A stretch of 64,000 nucleotides of DNA from Trichoplax sp. H2 (lineage: Eukaryota > Placozoa > Uniplacotomia > Trichoplacea). The position numbers and the translations under genes are program-made. The DNA is taken from the NCBI GenBank assembly GCA_003344405.1, contig NOWV01000169.1:106450-170449 (forward strand). The letters are read 5' to 3'. The notes under the pieces were generated by a model, which was given only the letters and a program-made list of their open reading frames with translations, made no database searches and had not been told where the DNA came from. Shown piece by piece: positions 14,701 through 28,018 of the stretch. Position 1 is the first letter of the stretch. Each line of letters begins with the position of its first letter.

Positions 14701-17700
14701 TTTCAATCTCAGCCAGCTTTAGTATATTATCTGTATCAACTACACTTTCTTAAAGATCCAGGTGAAGGCAATAAATCTAGTTGTAGAACTATCGTATATT
14801 GCTTAATTTGGTATGGCTAGAATCAAATTTGATATTGGGTTGTTAAATTATTTGAATTGCTTTTATTTAGTAAATGACTTACCAGCAAGTAATCTAATAT
14901 CCTCGCTAAACTCTGTTGTTACTCGGATGATTAAGTGTGAAATAGAAGACTTCCAATTGGTAGTTTATCCTAAAAGTTAGTATTAAGGAATTATGGGCAT
15001 CATTTAAAATTTAATTTCCTTAATATTGCTAGGACAAAGAGGCTGACTTTTCTCCAGTTACAGCTGCAGGATGTAGAAATCTAATTCTTTGTAAATTGAT
15101 TGCCAATCTTTATGAGGTGTAATATTTGCCTTCTTCTGAAAGACACTAATCTTACTACGTATTTCACGGTATGAATAATAGTGAGTTTCTTATACCATTT
15201 GTTTTCTTACTGCAGGTTTTAATTGAGTTTATGTTAAGAAAAAACGATTTTGCGTAAGTGATCGATCATAACGGGCAGGGCTTAATAACACTTAGTAAAT
15301 ACCTTAAATACCACCGTACGAGACGTAATTGACAGTTGCCAATTCGATTTTATATATGTATCTAATCCACGTCAAATTTATAGCATAGGCGATTGCGAAG
15401 ACGCCACACGATTATTTGAGAGATATTCTCGGATAACTCAGATTTTACGAGAAAACGGAAACAATCCTCACGGTATAACTTTGTGTGATCATAGTTGCAC
15501 ACAACATTATATGAGACAATGCCGCTGTTATTGATACAGAAATACTATCTGCAATTAACTGATTCTAGCAAATCATTATATGCCATGCTTCGACACGTTT
15601 TAGACTTCATGAATAGGGTAAATATAGACAATCGTGGGTAATCATGTGTTCAATATTTGTAGTACGTTCAGTAAAATCTAAATATAGATTGGAAACCATG
15701 ATATCATTTAGTTGCGTTTCGACGTTAATTCGGATTATATTTGGGTAAGTTTATTAAGATTAATTAAATTCATCCCATATCTCACTAATTTTCGCTTTGC
15801 TATAATTATATTCCTCGAACTTAACAAGTATTTATAATTAATTAGCAAATAGACCTAGTTAATGACTAATATTAAGATTATTGTACATGATAGAAACGTT
15901 TCCCCATGTTATCAGGAAAGCCAGCGAATTTTATCACAGTCGATTAGTTTTGTTAAGTTTACTTTTATAGCTTTACAAGATAGATTAAATGAAGTGAGTA
16001 TGCGGTAAGGCAGTAATCGTATTTAGATAGTTAATAGTATAATTAGTATGAAGTTCTAGTTTATTATAATGACGGACGGCCTTGAACTTTAGGTTGGAAG
16101 TTGTAGCGCTGATCATATGGAGATATTTCAATATTGCCAAACAGTCGGGAGGTACGCTTTCCTTAGTATTTAATTTTATCAAAGAGTTAACAATGTGAGG
16201 CAATAATAAGCTATGGTAATGGCTGTTTTTATTAAAACTCTTTAGAACTATTTTTAAATCCATCATTGGGGAAACGGTGCATGAGACATTTTTGACTACT
16301 GATGATGGAATAATGGTAATAAGTTTTATCGATCGCTATAATGTGGTGATTTTTTGTATAATAATTTTCTGTAATTAAATGTCATAGAATAAATCAATAT
16401 CACTTTTGCAACTCGAAACCTTTGGATCGTTGATCAATACGATTTTTAAGAGCTTTTCGGATCGAATTGAACCCTTCTTACGAAATCTTAGTAATCGTCT
16501 ATATATATATTTTAATTCTATGCAAGGATCTGCTTGCATTTGCTGTCAGCATTGAGCTACCCTAATATCATATATCCATATCACAAGTTACTAATGATTC
16601 GTAGGTATCTTGGATGAACAAATTAACAATCAAGATGAGATGATTTACGCCCTGGTGGCCTTTTTTCAAAAATTAATAAATTCAGCCCTCACTGCCGGTG
16701 CTGAATTTAAGCAGGCACACATCGCAATGACCATCATTCTATCCCTATTGCAGCATCTTGGTGAATCAGGGCTCAAACAAGTTAGATTTATGTCAGATTA
16801 TGACTTTAAGCTTATTAATAAATTCTGTAATTTTTATTTAGCAGATTCAGAAGCATTATGAATGGCTTCTAGCAATTTGCAAGCATCAAGTTATAGGCGA
16901 GCGTTTGTTTAACATTTATTATTGCCATCCTATAATTAAATAGTTTCGATAACTAAATTTGATTTCTGATTACTTAACTAGATGATCTTCAACTTGTTAA
17001 ATGCTTCATCGATCAGTTATTTACTATTTGTAATCGGATTGAAGATATCCTAGGATTGGTATAATTTGCATTATGTATTGTACTGTAAACCGATTATTTG
17101 CTTATACTGTAGGTACAATATTGCATATAGTTACATACGCGTATATTTCTTTTGCAGCTATTAACTGTATCAATAGACATTCACGGACAACTCGGCGATG
17201 TTGAAGAAGTATAGTATACGCGTATACAGTATTATAGAAATTAGCGTGTTGCAAAATAAGCTATTTCGCTACCGTTAACTTTCTTTTCAAAAAATTATTA
17301 TGCCATATTTGAATAAGGATATAGAGGTGAAAAAGCATAATAATTTTGCTATAATTACGGAATTCACGGCTGCTCCAACGGTTTTGGTAATTTACGAACA
17401 TGTCATTGTCCGTATCTTCTGTTGAAAATCGCAAAGATTGCTAAATATTCATACTTTAGGTCATACTGTCATCTCAATTGGAAGCTGCAATGGAAAACAT
17501 TGATTGGCTAGTTTCCAATCTGAATGCATTGATCTTCGATGATGATATCGGTAGAGCATGTCGTGATATTTTTGCATCGTTTGTAAAAATTTAAATTTTT
17601 CTATCATTACCTGAAATTCGATTTCTAAAATATTTATAGGTGAGGCGGAGTTCTCAAGGACTTATAGTGAGATGGAAGCGACCGTATGTTCAAGGTTAAC

Positions 17701-19426
17701 TATGGTAGCGCAATGTTTGCAGGAAATCATAGAATCAGCTATTCCGACAAAGACATGCACTGAATGTTCCGTTAAAGTAAGGGCTTCGTTAATCCATTGC
17801 TGCGTGTTCAGTGTTCAGTTTATACTTTACCCTCACATCAATAGTAGCGCTTAGTAAGCAAATTGATACTTTGAAATGCATCTTAATCTCCAAATAGTAT
17901 TGCTTGCGTTACGAATGTATGAGTTGCGAACCCGTACAGGACCAAAATCGAAAGTTTATTTAGAATATATTCGATTTCGAAATTCACGATCTCTCTTTTA
18001 GGGTGTTACGCGATTGTATACCAGTATGACCTTCCTTGTCAAGCATGTAAGTATTCTTCAGTTTCGGCTGGATAGATTAGTAATCTTCAGCTGTTCTAGT
18101 GATAGATTACTCAACAATGAAATGTTAATACTATATTATTAATTTAATCCCGTAGTATATGCAGTTATTTATGCGAAGACGTGTCACTGTCTCTGAAAGA
18201 TTCGAAAATTTGGTAATAGTAAAACAAATACTAAAATATTATAGTTTAAAATATTATAGTTTTTAATCATAAACATTTTCATCATCTTATTAACTTAAAT
18301 TGCAGGTAAAACTGTCTGGATTGCAAGTAACACCTAAGGTTTATGCAATGCTTACATATCTTCAGGTGGATACTTTGGTACATTTACCTATTTCCATTGG
18401 TACATAAATCACTTAAAAATCTTTCTTTACAATATATATCAATAAGGCAAATCGTGCCATAATTGAAGATACAGATGATAATCGAATTAGGAAGAAACGG
18501 AAGGGGAAGAGCAATAGTTCCTCCACAACTCGCGGAAATGTAACCAATTTAATACGCCTTACTATCTTACAGCTTTTGTTCGAAAATTTTTCATACATGA
18601 TTTAAAATATCATCTAGGCTATTTCTTTCGTGATTTGATGTAATGATATTCATTGCAGGCAGTACGAGAATCACGTGTTATTCCGAATTTAATTTATGCT
18701 ATTGAAATGTACGAAGCTCATCTCATTCGTTTGGAGGCGAAATTGCAAGTGAGGTTTTTGCTCAATTTTATGCTAAAGCACCGAAAATGGAATATCCTAC
18801 AGTTTGGTGCAACATTAGCATATTATTATTATTATATGCTGTATATCAATAAACTGATTATTCTGTATTTATAGTTAATTATTGTGGTAGCATGATGCTT
18901 ACAGTAAAATTACCAGTACGGTAATAATTATTAAAAGTATTTTTTTTACGGTGATTATGTAGTTACTATTACTGCAGTACTGCTAGAGTACTAAGGTGCT
19001 TCTAAGATAGCAAACTTCTTGCATCACATTCATTGGCTTGTTGATTTATATGACTTTGTTAGGTAAACCTGATGCAATATTTCAAGCGGAGTACATCTCG
19101 CGACTTTAAAATTCATGGAGCTACCTTACAGACTATAATCGACGATGATAGTGACGACTCATATGAAGTTCCAATGGAAGTCAGTTCTCACAGTCTCTTA
19201 TATGTAATAATAGGATGAATTTATTACGTTAAGATACTGAACAACTGTAGCGTTTGATGAAACGATATAGCGTATAAGCGATCCAAAGTCTGATCTTTTT
19301 CTAGATTATATTTAATATTTAAGGGTTGTTTACACTTTTTAATCAAATTCTAATTTTACGGCTATCGTTTCGACCATTTTTATGAAGGTATCAGAAAAGA
19401 ATCGACCAAGAAAGAAGTTAAAATAG
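8771..19426 (+). CDS. FANCI: FANCI, Fanconi anaemia complementation group I
   Basis: FANCI pairs with FANCD2 on DNA at interstrand crosslinks. Exons verified by eye include 8771-8860, 9994-10088, 10442-10527, 11078-11119, 11292-11345 and 11450-11507 (ELPPLVYQLLLMSN). Further on are an exon near 12660 (SLGWDQVTQGMLELGFI), one near 13580-13638 followed by 13805-13866 (LRDHTLNMLFKAVFSR then SIEARKIAAFG), one near 18660 (ESRVIPNLIYAIEMYEAHLI), one near 19063-19180 (FKRSTSRDFKIHGATLQ) and the last exon 19388-19426. The lysine of LFKAVF (13623-13625) aligns with the ubiquitinated lysine of human FANCI (K523). Several SQ/TQ sites follow in the next exons, as in the ATR-phosphorylated cluster. The C-terminus is acidic and then basic (RPRKKLK), matching the human nuclear localisation tail. 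The start is the ATG giving MNSSSFLL; an in-frame ATG at 8750 is the alternative. Some N-terminal exons remain uncertain, and at least one may be missing between 8861 and 9993. Confidence 0.95.
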
Positions 19427-21034
19427 AAGACTTGAGTGATCTGCTACCCGGATAGTTTCGAAATGATCAGATTTTCGTGTCCTTTTAAATCATAACTAGA
19501 AGTAAAGTCCATGCATACTAATCAAGAAAATTACGCTATTTTTGTTTCTAATCTAGTACAATTATATAATTCAGCAATTATCCTTCAATTACTTCATGTT
19601 TGTAACGGCTTTGGATATTTACTTATAAACCGTGTAATGTGACGGTGGAAATTACTAAATTGGCCCAAATACAAGCACAATAATACTGTACGTATGATTA
19701 TAATGGGTTACATGGTTAAGTAGGTAAAATCACTAGAGCTACGCGGTGTATTCTGGATTCAGTCGAAATTTATTTAATTAAGTTAATGACATCGTTACGT
19801 TTTGTGACGTTCATGTTTGTCACTTCAAGCGTTACTATAAATTTCTTTGAGAAAAAGTTTTCGTATTTACATGTGCTCGTATGAGAATAGAATAAAATAG
19901 CCTAATGATGTTGTTTTCAATATTTCTTATCAGCATAGTTCCTTTTTTTTTTAAAGTTTTATGATCGCTAGATTAAACTATTTGATATTGGTGAATTTTT
20001 ATGTAAGGTAGGATTTTATCATCCGTTTTCATTCAGTATACACTACAGCTGTATCACCAATATACTGTACATTTCAATGTACATTACAGTTCGTATTTCA
20101 ATTTTTGTTGATACAATTAAAAAGAATTAGTTTTTTCATACTGATATAAATTTTATTTTACGCCACTACAATAAAGCCTTGCATCGTCATTACCTAGATC
20201 GTAGTTTTTAGCTTATTCTGATCCAGTCCTTGGGAATCTACATTATTACGCGGTAGGTTTAGTCCGATTTGTCAAGGTTCGGAGTATACATTTTCCGATA
20301 TTTAGCATACCATACGAACTGCATAGTAGCTACGGAGTGTATACAAAACAGTATACCATGTGCAGGAGAAGGAATTCCGTAAATTGCGCGTCTTGCGAAG
20401 ATCCATAAAGAAACATAAGTGACCTAAGCATCATGATATCACATTCACTAAGCCGTTGCGATGTGGAGTAATATACTGTCCAGTGCAGAGTACATTGCGT
20501 AGCCTATCCGGCTGTATATCTATTTTTTTATGTGAACGCATAGACCTGATATGTAAATATTCCTCTTTTCCTTTAAGTAGTCTTTGATAAATATCAGAGA
20601 TTCTTTTTCCTTATTGTGATTGTAAACACGCGTAAAATCCAGCATCAAGAATCTCTACAACTATTTAAGTTCATATCATAAGCAAAATTGCTACCAATAT
20701 ATCGTGAGTGAGCCAAGATAACACGTAAAACGCTTGAAGGTCATACTTCATGCCTATAATTTCCATTTAGCTGCAGTTTAGTATGTAGTCTCCTTAAACT
20801 GTCTTGTAATGAATTATTATGGACATGTTAGCTAGTCACTTCCGTCCTTCGTATAATACGAAGATTATTCATTCCAGAATTGTGCTAAAGAACTATGATG
20901 CAATAAAACGAAATAACTTAAAACTATTCCATCGCTAAAATTTCTGAGGCGGCGAAGACTATCCCGTAATAAAAATAAAAAATGATCAAAAGTTCATTAC
21001 CAATATCGATCTTACAAGATGAACATTTTTTTTC
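19427..21034. other. Convergent FANCI/BCCIP spacer
   Basis: 1.6 kb between the 3' ends of FANCI (+) and BCCIP (-). It is AT-rich, with no long open frame and only scattered TGTAC words (for example near 20060-20090). It presumably contains both 3' untranslated regions. Confidence 0.6.
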
Positions 21035-21883
21035 TCAGATCCGATAAGGCGCTCTCATATCATTAATCGCAGTTTCAAATTCCTTTGTACTAATCATTAC
21101 CACGGAACAGTACTGAATCATTTCGTTAACGCTTGTGGAACTAATATCTTGCATCTTAACGTGATACGCTAGCTCGGCTTTATTAAATAATAATTCACAT
21201 TCGGGATAAGCAAACTCAAATCCTTTTGCATCTCGGTCATTAGCTGAAAAGGTTTTAAGTATCAAGAGATAATAGTCGAATTTCATATTTTCTGTTTTTA
21301 AATCCTTCATAAGTGTATCGTATAAATTCAGTCCAATAGCCGGTGGAATATCTAGGAAGCGTTCACATAAAAGCATGTATACACTATAGGAGGATAGAAT
21401 CTTATTCATCTTCAGCGATACTTCTTGATCGGAACAATTATTCAAGCACCAAACACGAATTTCATCAATAACATTCTCTCCGTTAGCCATATTAAGAGCA
21501 GTTATAAACGCAAATATGTCTCTGTAATTTTCATCATCATTATCATCATCTCCCGATGAAATAACTACGGAACCAATATTTGCTTGAGATGAGATTAACA
21601 TAGCTAAATCGTTCGTGTCAAAGTTGCATCCTAAAAATAGGCTATCTAAAAAATTTTGTAATGCGTAACTATCAGTATCTTTTATACTACATCCGCTGAA
21701 TTCAACATTGACGTTGAATTCCGAATCAATACTGTCCGCGTTGCTATCTATCTCATGGCTTGTTTCACTATCACTTGAACTTGGTGAGCGAACTGACTCA
21801 TCTTGTGACGAAGCATTTGAAGTGGAACTCTCGTCCTCTTCTGTACAAAGGCGGAATTTTTTGCACTTTGGCTGATCGGCCAT
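21035..21883 (-). CDS. BCCIP: BCCIP (BRCA2 and CDKN1A-interacting protein), intronless
   Basis: One uninterrupted frame of 282 residues. The first 60 residues are Ser/Asp/Glu-rich. They are followed by VNVEFSGCSIKDTDSYALQ, LFLGCNFDTNDLAMLI and SQANIGSVVISSGDD, matching the start of the BCCIP fold. LLCERFLDIPPAIGLNLYD matches the conserved LLSERF(I/L)N(V/I)PP region. The C-terminal part (FDYYLLILKTF, then the acidic YPECELLFNKAELAYHVKMQD) also matches. Human BCCIP is about 314 residues; it binds BRCA2 and p21 and is needed for recombination repair and ribosome biogenesis. The yeast relative is Bcp1. Every neighbouring conserved gene has introns, whereas human BCCIP also has several, so loss of introns or retroposition is possible. 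Divergent with NOC3L. Confidence 0.92.
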   Translation of the reverse strand: MADQPKCKKFRLCTEEDESSTSNASSQDESVRSPSSSDSETSHEIDSNADSIDSEFNVNVEFSGCSIKDTDSYALQNFLDSLFLGCNFDTNDLAMLISSQANIGSVVISSGDDDNDDENYRDIFAFITALNMANGENVIDEIRVWCLNNCSDQEVSLKMNKILSSYSVYMLLCERFLDIPPAIGLNLYDTLMKDLKTENMKFDYYLLILKTFSANDRDAKGFEFAYPECELLFNKAELAYHVKMQDISSTSVNEMIQYCSVVMISTKEFETAINDMRAPYRI

Positions 21884-22535
21884 TCTAGGACTTAAAATTT
21901 AATATTTTACTTTTGTACTGCACAATTTTCAAAAGCTTATTCGACACGGCCTCACTACTACAGTATCCACAGCAGCATGCAGAAGTGACAATGAAGATCA
22001 CGGTACTGTACTGTACAGTGTACAGTATACTGAATCACCCTGGGAAACGAATTTTGACATACTGTACTGTACAGTACTGTACTGTACTGTATGTACAAAA
22101 AAAGACAAGCAGTAAGGTTTCTACTGTACAGTGTACAGTAGTACGTACAGTACATACGGTACAATGTACAGTACACGGTATACAGTACTGTTTGGTATCG
22201 CGCGCGGTATGATTTTTATGATTTCTTGGTCCACGATGGTCAGCTCCAGTCCGAAGAATAGGTAGTGTTCCGTTTGACAATCAGTAAGTAAATCACGCAG
22301 CATCACGAGTAGCTCGGATCATAATACTGTACTGTACAGTGTACCGTAAGACAGCGCAATCATTATACTGTAGTACTATATTATTTCTACTACCGCATTA
22401 GTATGAGCAGCAGTTAAAGCGATACAGTTTATTCTGATATCTCGTGCAGTGTTTTATTGTATGAACAAGAACAACATCTTCCAGAAAGACTACTAATTTG
22501 AACTGTATTCTACAATACTGTAGAAGAAGATAATA
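21884..22535. promoter_or_regulatory. Divergent BCCIP/NOC3L spacer
   Basis: About 650 bp between the start codons of BCCIP (-) and NOC3L (+). Roughly a third of it is (TACWG)n repeat. It must contain the promoters of both genes; no TATA box is apparent. Confidence 0.6.
21999..22195. repeat. (TACWG)n strand-symmetric pentamer array
   Basis: Dense mixture of TACTG and TACAG units (for example CATACTGTACTGTACAGTAC at about 22058). A smaller cluster lies at 22323-22345. The family is closed under reverse complement, so the array reads alike on both strands and can fold into hairpins. Open frames here, rich in Tyr-Cys-Thr-Val, are artefacts of the repeat. Confidence 0.9.
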
Positions 22536-25500
22536 ATGAGCAATCATTTCACCGTTGAAGCATCTAATCAGTTGGGGTGCAGTAAAGAAATTGATCATAA
22601 CTCCAGAGAAGGAAAGAACAATTATAATCATAGCAATGCCTCAAAATTTAAAAATTATCGGAAACGAAAAATGCATGAAGTTGAAGAGAGTCATGTACGC
22701 TACTTGTTACCAATTAAACGTCACGGGAAAGTTATCCAACAGAGGGCTGTAATAAAGGGCGTAAAGGAAAGATTTTCGGGTACGTATTAATGTTAATAAC
22801 TTGATACGCATTACTTTCTGAGTAAATTGCTTTTGCAGATCCTATACATCAAATCAGTCGTATAGTATTCCAGCACAGTACTGTATCGCAATCATCTCGG
22901 ATGAACTTATTTAACGTGATTTACATTCCCTTAATCGGTCAAGGCTAAATGTTTTACTGCAGTATACTAATTTTAAATTGTAGATTCTGGAGAGAAGGGT
23001 ACCGTTGGTAAAATGGAAAGCAGAGGTAATATTAAATGTAACTTAAAAATTACGCATAAACAGTAAATATATGAACTAATTTCGATTCTCTGAGATGCGA
23101 TGATACGAGTATATAATTATGTATTGTTAAGTGCAGTCCAACATGATGATAAAGTCTAAAGTACTGCATGATATAGTTCTAGAAATAGACGCTTCCAACG
23201 AACATACGGAAGAAGACGTTGATTGCATTGCTCAGCTGTACGTAAGAAGACAGCAAAAACTATCTCAGAAAAAAAATACTATAGCTCAATTCGCCTGTGC
23301 AATAATAGAGAACCCTGAACAAAACGTAAGGCTATACATTTATAGCATAATGTATAGAATGGGATGGAAAATTGTGAGACTTTGTTTCAGCTAGCTTCGT
23401 CTTGTATCTTAACGTTTAGCTTGATTCCTTAGAAGTGTTAAGAAAGATGTGCAAGGAAGACGATACTGATATTACTGTTACCATTCGAAAGTTAGCGATG
23501 GTTTCGACAACTGAAGTATTTAAAGATATTGTACCTAGGTCAATATGTTGGTTCCAATTACTGATTAATTATATTAAAGTACTAATCTAGTTGTACACTT
23601 TACAGTAGCTATAGTAATTGGAATATGAGTACTGAGCACTACACGATATCCTTTTTTATTGAGATAATATCACTACCTTGCGTTTCCTAAATGAACTGAT
23701 CTTTTAAGAATCATAAATCTTTTACAGCTATCGTATTCGAGTTTCGTCTGAAAAGGAGCAGATAACTCGGGTACGTAGTACGGTATTATGACGAAGATAA
23801 AATCCTACAATATAACACATTATGGAAACTATGTAATATCTCTACATGCAACCTACCTGTACAGTGAAATAGACATCATTGTTAATATGTTTCATATAAG
23901 ATTTCTAAAGATGTAAAAAGACTAAGATTCTATGAAACTAGATTATTAAAAAACTACCAACAATTTCTTAGTACCCTGGAAGGATTTGTAACAGGTAAAA
24001 TACAGCATCCTAAGATTGTAATGTATACGTTTCACCAACGAACACTTTTCATGAATAATTAATTAGATTATAAGCCAGAAGGAAAAAGTTTTGATGTAAA
24101 ATCTCAGATCGAATCCTCATTTTTATCGATGGAAAAGGTAAGAAGTTTGCTTAAGAGTTTATAGTAACACCTGGATCGTTAGTAATGTGAGATTACTTAT
24201 GGGGTATTTACAGACACTGGCCACAACTGCAGCTCGCTGTTTATGTAATCTGCTCTTATCGTTGAGTCATTTTAATTTTCGTTCAAATATTTTAACAATC
24301 GTTATTCAGATGGTAAACTCTAATGATTTGGATGTAAGTTAAATGATCGAACGATAATATTTAATTCTTCTTACTGATCTCGGAAAGTGTACATGATCAG
24401 TATCGTTAAGGTTGAAATACTAATGATTCGTAATTTAATATGATGTAGATCTCTAAATGCAGTTACGATGCCTTAAATGCGCTATATAAAAACGATGTGC
24501 AAGGAGAAATATCATTAGAGGTGCATACGAATGTAATTGACCCACTGTATACTCAGTTGGTACAGTGCAACATACCATCACAATTTATCTTATTTGCTCT
24601 AGCTTCAAACATTAAAACATAGGGCGTTAGAGTTACATCGAAAATGGTGAAATCTAAAAATTTTAACATAAAGGAAAAGGTAGATTTGATCGCTTATCTT
24701 GCAAAGCCTTGGTAATTAATTTTAGAATTAAAACTTAGATTCGATGAACTAGGTACTGGACACTTTCTTGTTTCTGCGTTTCTCGCACGAACGACTGCAT
24801 AAGTATACAGTTGAGGAAGTTAGCGTTAAGGAAAAACGGGTTATACGTAAGCATGAAAAGAGGCAAAATTTTAGAAAAGAACGCAAGGTTTTTATGGCTT
24901 CATACCGAAATTTCTATGAGATTATGATACTAAATTCAATATCATTTCATTTGTTTCTGTATCAGCTACGAAGTGATGCTAGAAAACTGCAGCAAGACTT
25001 ATTTGCGGTTGAGGGAGGCGAGGATGAAGAAAAACGAGCTAAGATTGTATGTTTATCCGTATAGATCTTATTCCTTATAAAGACGAGATTTTGTAATTCA
25101 AGATAAAAGTTTGAATTGCTTAATATAAAATGATTGGCTCTGGATGTGATTATTCGACATCCGTTTCCACCTTGCTAAACTTAATTTTCTTTGTTAATTA
25201 AACATTTATATCAGGAAACTGAAATTCTCGGTTGCATGTTTTCAATATACTTTCAAGTACTGAAATCCGATTCAAAATTGAAACTGTTGTTGTCGGTACT
25301 AAAAGGCATTGCAAAGTAAGTCTCTTTGATTGAATTCTGATGTAATAAATCATATTTCGATGACATTACCTAATTACTTTCAGATTCGCCCACTTGATAA
25401 GTATAGATTACTTTGAGGATTTAATGACACTTCTAGGACACCTGCTTGACACTCAGGTTAAGGAATAAAGATTGTAATACTTTATCTCTGATCTGTTACT

Positions 25501-26998
25501 CTAACGCTAGAATAAGCTCTCGTACTAACAGTTATAATACATGAAAGCAGACCTTGAACAAAAATCAACAAATCGCCTGCGTTCTAACTGCTTTTAAGAT
25601 TTTAACTGGGAGAGGTTTGACTTATTAACCTTTCATTTCATATCAAACTACAATCAATTACAGCTAATGATCTACTTTTCTCAGGAGAAGCTCTAAGCAT
25701 TGATCCGCGTCGTTTTTATGGAAGCATGTATAATATCCTCTTGAAATTACCCTTAAATGGTATAATTAATAATTTATAGTAATGCACGTATGAGGAAATT
25801 CTTTTCGTCGGCCTATTTAAATATCATAATGATAACTTTGGTATGTTCAAATGTTTGTTTTAACGTGGGAAATGTCCTATTGGATTTACCATAAAGGTTA
25901 CAAGAATGATTTCTTATTGCTTATCGAGTGTTTGGAATTGATGTTATGTAGGAAACGGAACCAGGTTGGCGAAATAAAAGAGGAGTTATTATGATCTTTA
26001 GCCTTTAAGTTAAAACTGTAAATATCTGATAGTTAATTTAGGAATATGACCTATTTATTATAGGTAACTGTTCAAAGATTATTTGCTTACATTAAAAGAC
26101 TTTGTACTACATCTTTGTTACTGTTTCCAAACGAAGCTATACCTTTACAATCTTTAATTGGAACTCTATTGCAGGTAATTCTTATATTGATGTCATCGAA
26201 GGTACCATGAACACTTTTTAATTACAGTTATTATACTTGAAGTTTATATTTCTTTCTTTTGGAAAGATTCATCCTAAAACCGAACAGCTATTAGAAAGTG
26301 ATGGTACAACTTGGAAATTATTTCTCCCTCATGTTGAAAAATGGGAGCCTTGCGATGCAAATATTACAGTTTTATGGGAATTAGCCCTGCTGAAAGTAGT
26401 TTCTACTTTGAACCTTTTTGTGAATTATTGAAATATTTACTATTTTATGATCATTATTTGTTGTAGGTCCATTACCATCCAACTTTATCTACTTACTCAA
26501 GATATTTATCTCGTGGTGCTTCGTTAATTGGGCAAGATAGCTCGGATCAGTCATTGTCACGCAAGTAAGCAAAAGAATATTTCTCTTTTTAACCAATATA
26601 CAGTAATTATATTATCTACTGTTAGCTGCAATCGATCGCTAAGAAATTATTCCCACACCAAAGGCGTGATCTTTCAATTTCAATCATGGAAATGAAGAAT
26701 ACTTTAATATTCATTTTCGATTTTGTAGTAATCCAGTTTTACTTTATGAAATGTTTAACAATCGTGGATATCATCCTACATTTCCGAAGGAGAAGAGATG
26801 TCATTTCAAGAAGGTACCATCACAACACTTTTCTCCAATGTGATTCCTCGTAGCTTTCTGTAATTGATTAAAACACTTAACACTATTTCTATTTTATAGG
26901 AATATCAGGATTCCAATGTTACATTTGATGGGATTCAATACACTCAAACAGATTTGTTAAAGCTGTTGAATAATATCTACGATGACGAATCGATGTAA
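22536..26998 (+). CDS. NOC3L: NOC3L, nucleolar complex protein 3 (Noc3/FAD24)
   Basis: Noc3 acts with Noc2 in 60S pre-ribosome maturation and also in DNA replication licensing in yeast. The first exon (22536-22779) encodes a basic N-terminus and then HVRYLLPIKRHGKVIQQ, the hallmark LLPIK motif. Exon 23137-23325 carries DIVLEIDASNEHTEEDVDCI. Exons near 23420-23540 carry VLRKMCKEDDTDITVTIRKL and MVSTTEVFKDIVP. Near 23730-23990 is the KDVKRLRFYETRLLKNYQ and FLSTLEG stretch. Near 24210-24340 is TTAARCLCNLLLSLSHFNF. The CBF/Mak21-like C-terminal half includes FAHLISIDYFEDLMTLLGH (about 25383-25455). The last exon ends TDLLKLLNNIYDDESM, with stop at 26996-26998. Not every middle exon boundary was fixed. 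Confidence 0.93.
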
Positions 26999-28018
26999 CC
27001 CCATAGAATGTTTCTGTTAGATTTATTCATTACTTTTAATAAATAAAAAAACAAGCGGACAACTTTAACTCTGTTTAGAAAATACTAACTGCTTTCTTTA
27101 TTCAGCTTACGCATTTCGAAACGGACGTAATTAATCAAATATTTCAGATATATTTATGCTTCGGAATCTTAGCCAGCAATTCCTTGTGTCTTTACTTTTA
27201 GTAATCAAACCCGCCCTAGCCATACTTCGCGTACTGTACTGTACTGTACAGTGTGTATGTATGGTACTTGCACTTTTGACTTTATATGTTATCACTAACT
27301 GGATAGTGGTCTATTCACTTTCTTGATTCCAAAATTTAGCTTCAATAAATAGTTGACGCATACAGTCTACTCTAAAAGTGAAGCCGTAATGTAACAGTTA
27401 ATTCTTCATTGGTATAATCAATAAGAGAAGGAAAATTACGCATCTGGTTGGACCTTGTTTATTAGATAAGCTACGGACAGTTGTGCTAGTGCATTTTAAA
27501 CTTAATTCGATATGTAACGAATTTAAAGATTCAATAATATTCGATGATTTTAACATCAAGACTGCAGTAAGTACAGTACAATGTAACGGCCACAGTTTTT
27601 TATCTGTTTATTAATTCATAGGTTAATAGCCAGTTCAAACGACAGAGCAATAACAACATGATACTAATTATTATTTATTAATTATATATATATATTATAA
27701 TTATCGGCTGTACGTGTACTACAGTCGAGTAGTAATACGGCACTAAGAACATTTTAAATCAATATTTCTCGTAATCTGGTAATGTAAATAGTAACACTTT
27801 ATTATCATTAAATAAGGAGAAAACTATTCGAAAGTATTTCGTACAGTATGATTTAAGATTTTTACTGATAACCACAGAGCGATACCTTGAAGATTGTGTC
27901 TTAAATATACAATTTTTCAAAGCTAATAAAGCAAACTTTTTAATACAGAGATCCTTACACTATTATGATGCTTTCGTAGTAACACTTAATTTAGGTAACG
28001 TTATAAAGTAGAAGGAAA
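26999..28018. other. Convergent NOC3L/ADISSP spacer
   Basis: 1 kb between two 3' ends. It is AT-rich with a TA dinucleotide stretch near 27685-27705 and a single small (TACWG)n run at about 27233-27253. I see no gene in it. Confidence 0.6.

Noticed and set aside
21913-22306. Several overlapping open frames on both strands rich in Tyr, Cys, Thr and Val
   Set aside because: They translate the (TACWG)n repeat (YCTVQYCTV-like) and are open only because the pentamer has few stops; no splice context or family similarity.
27660-27720. Possible origin or matrix-attachment site in the AT-rich TA stretch
   Set aside because: Simple AT-rich sequence is common throughout the window; nothing specific supports a function.
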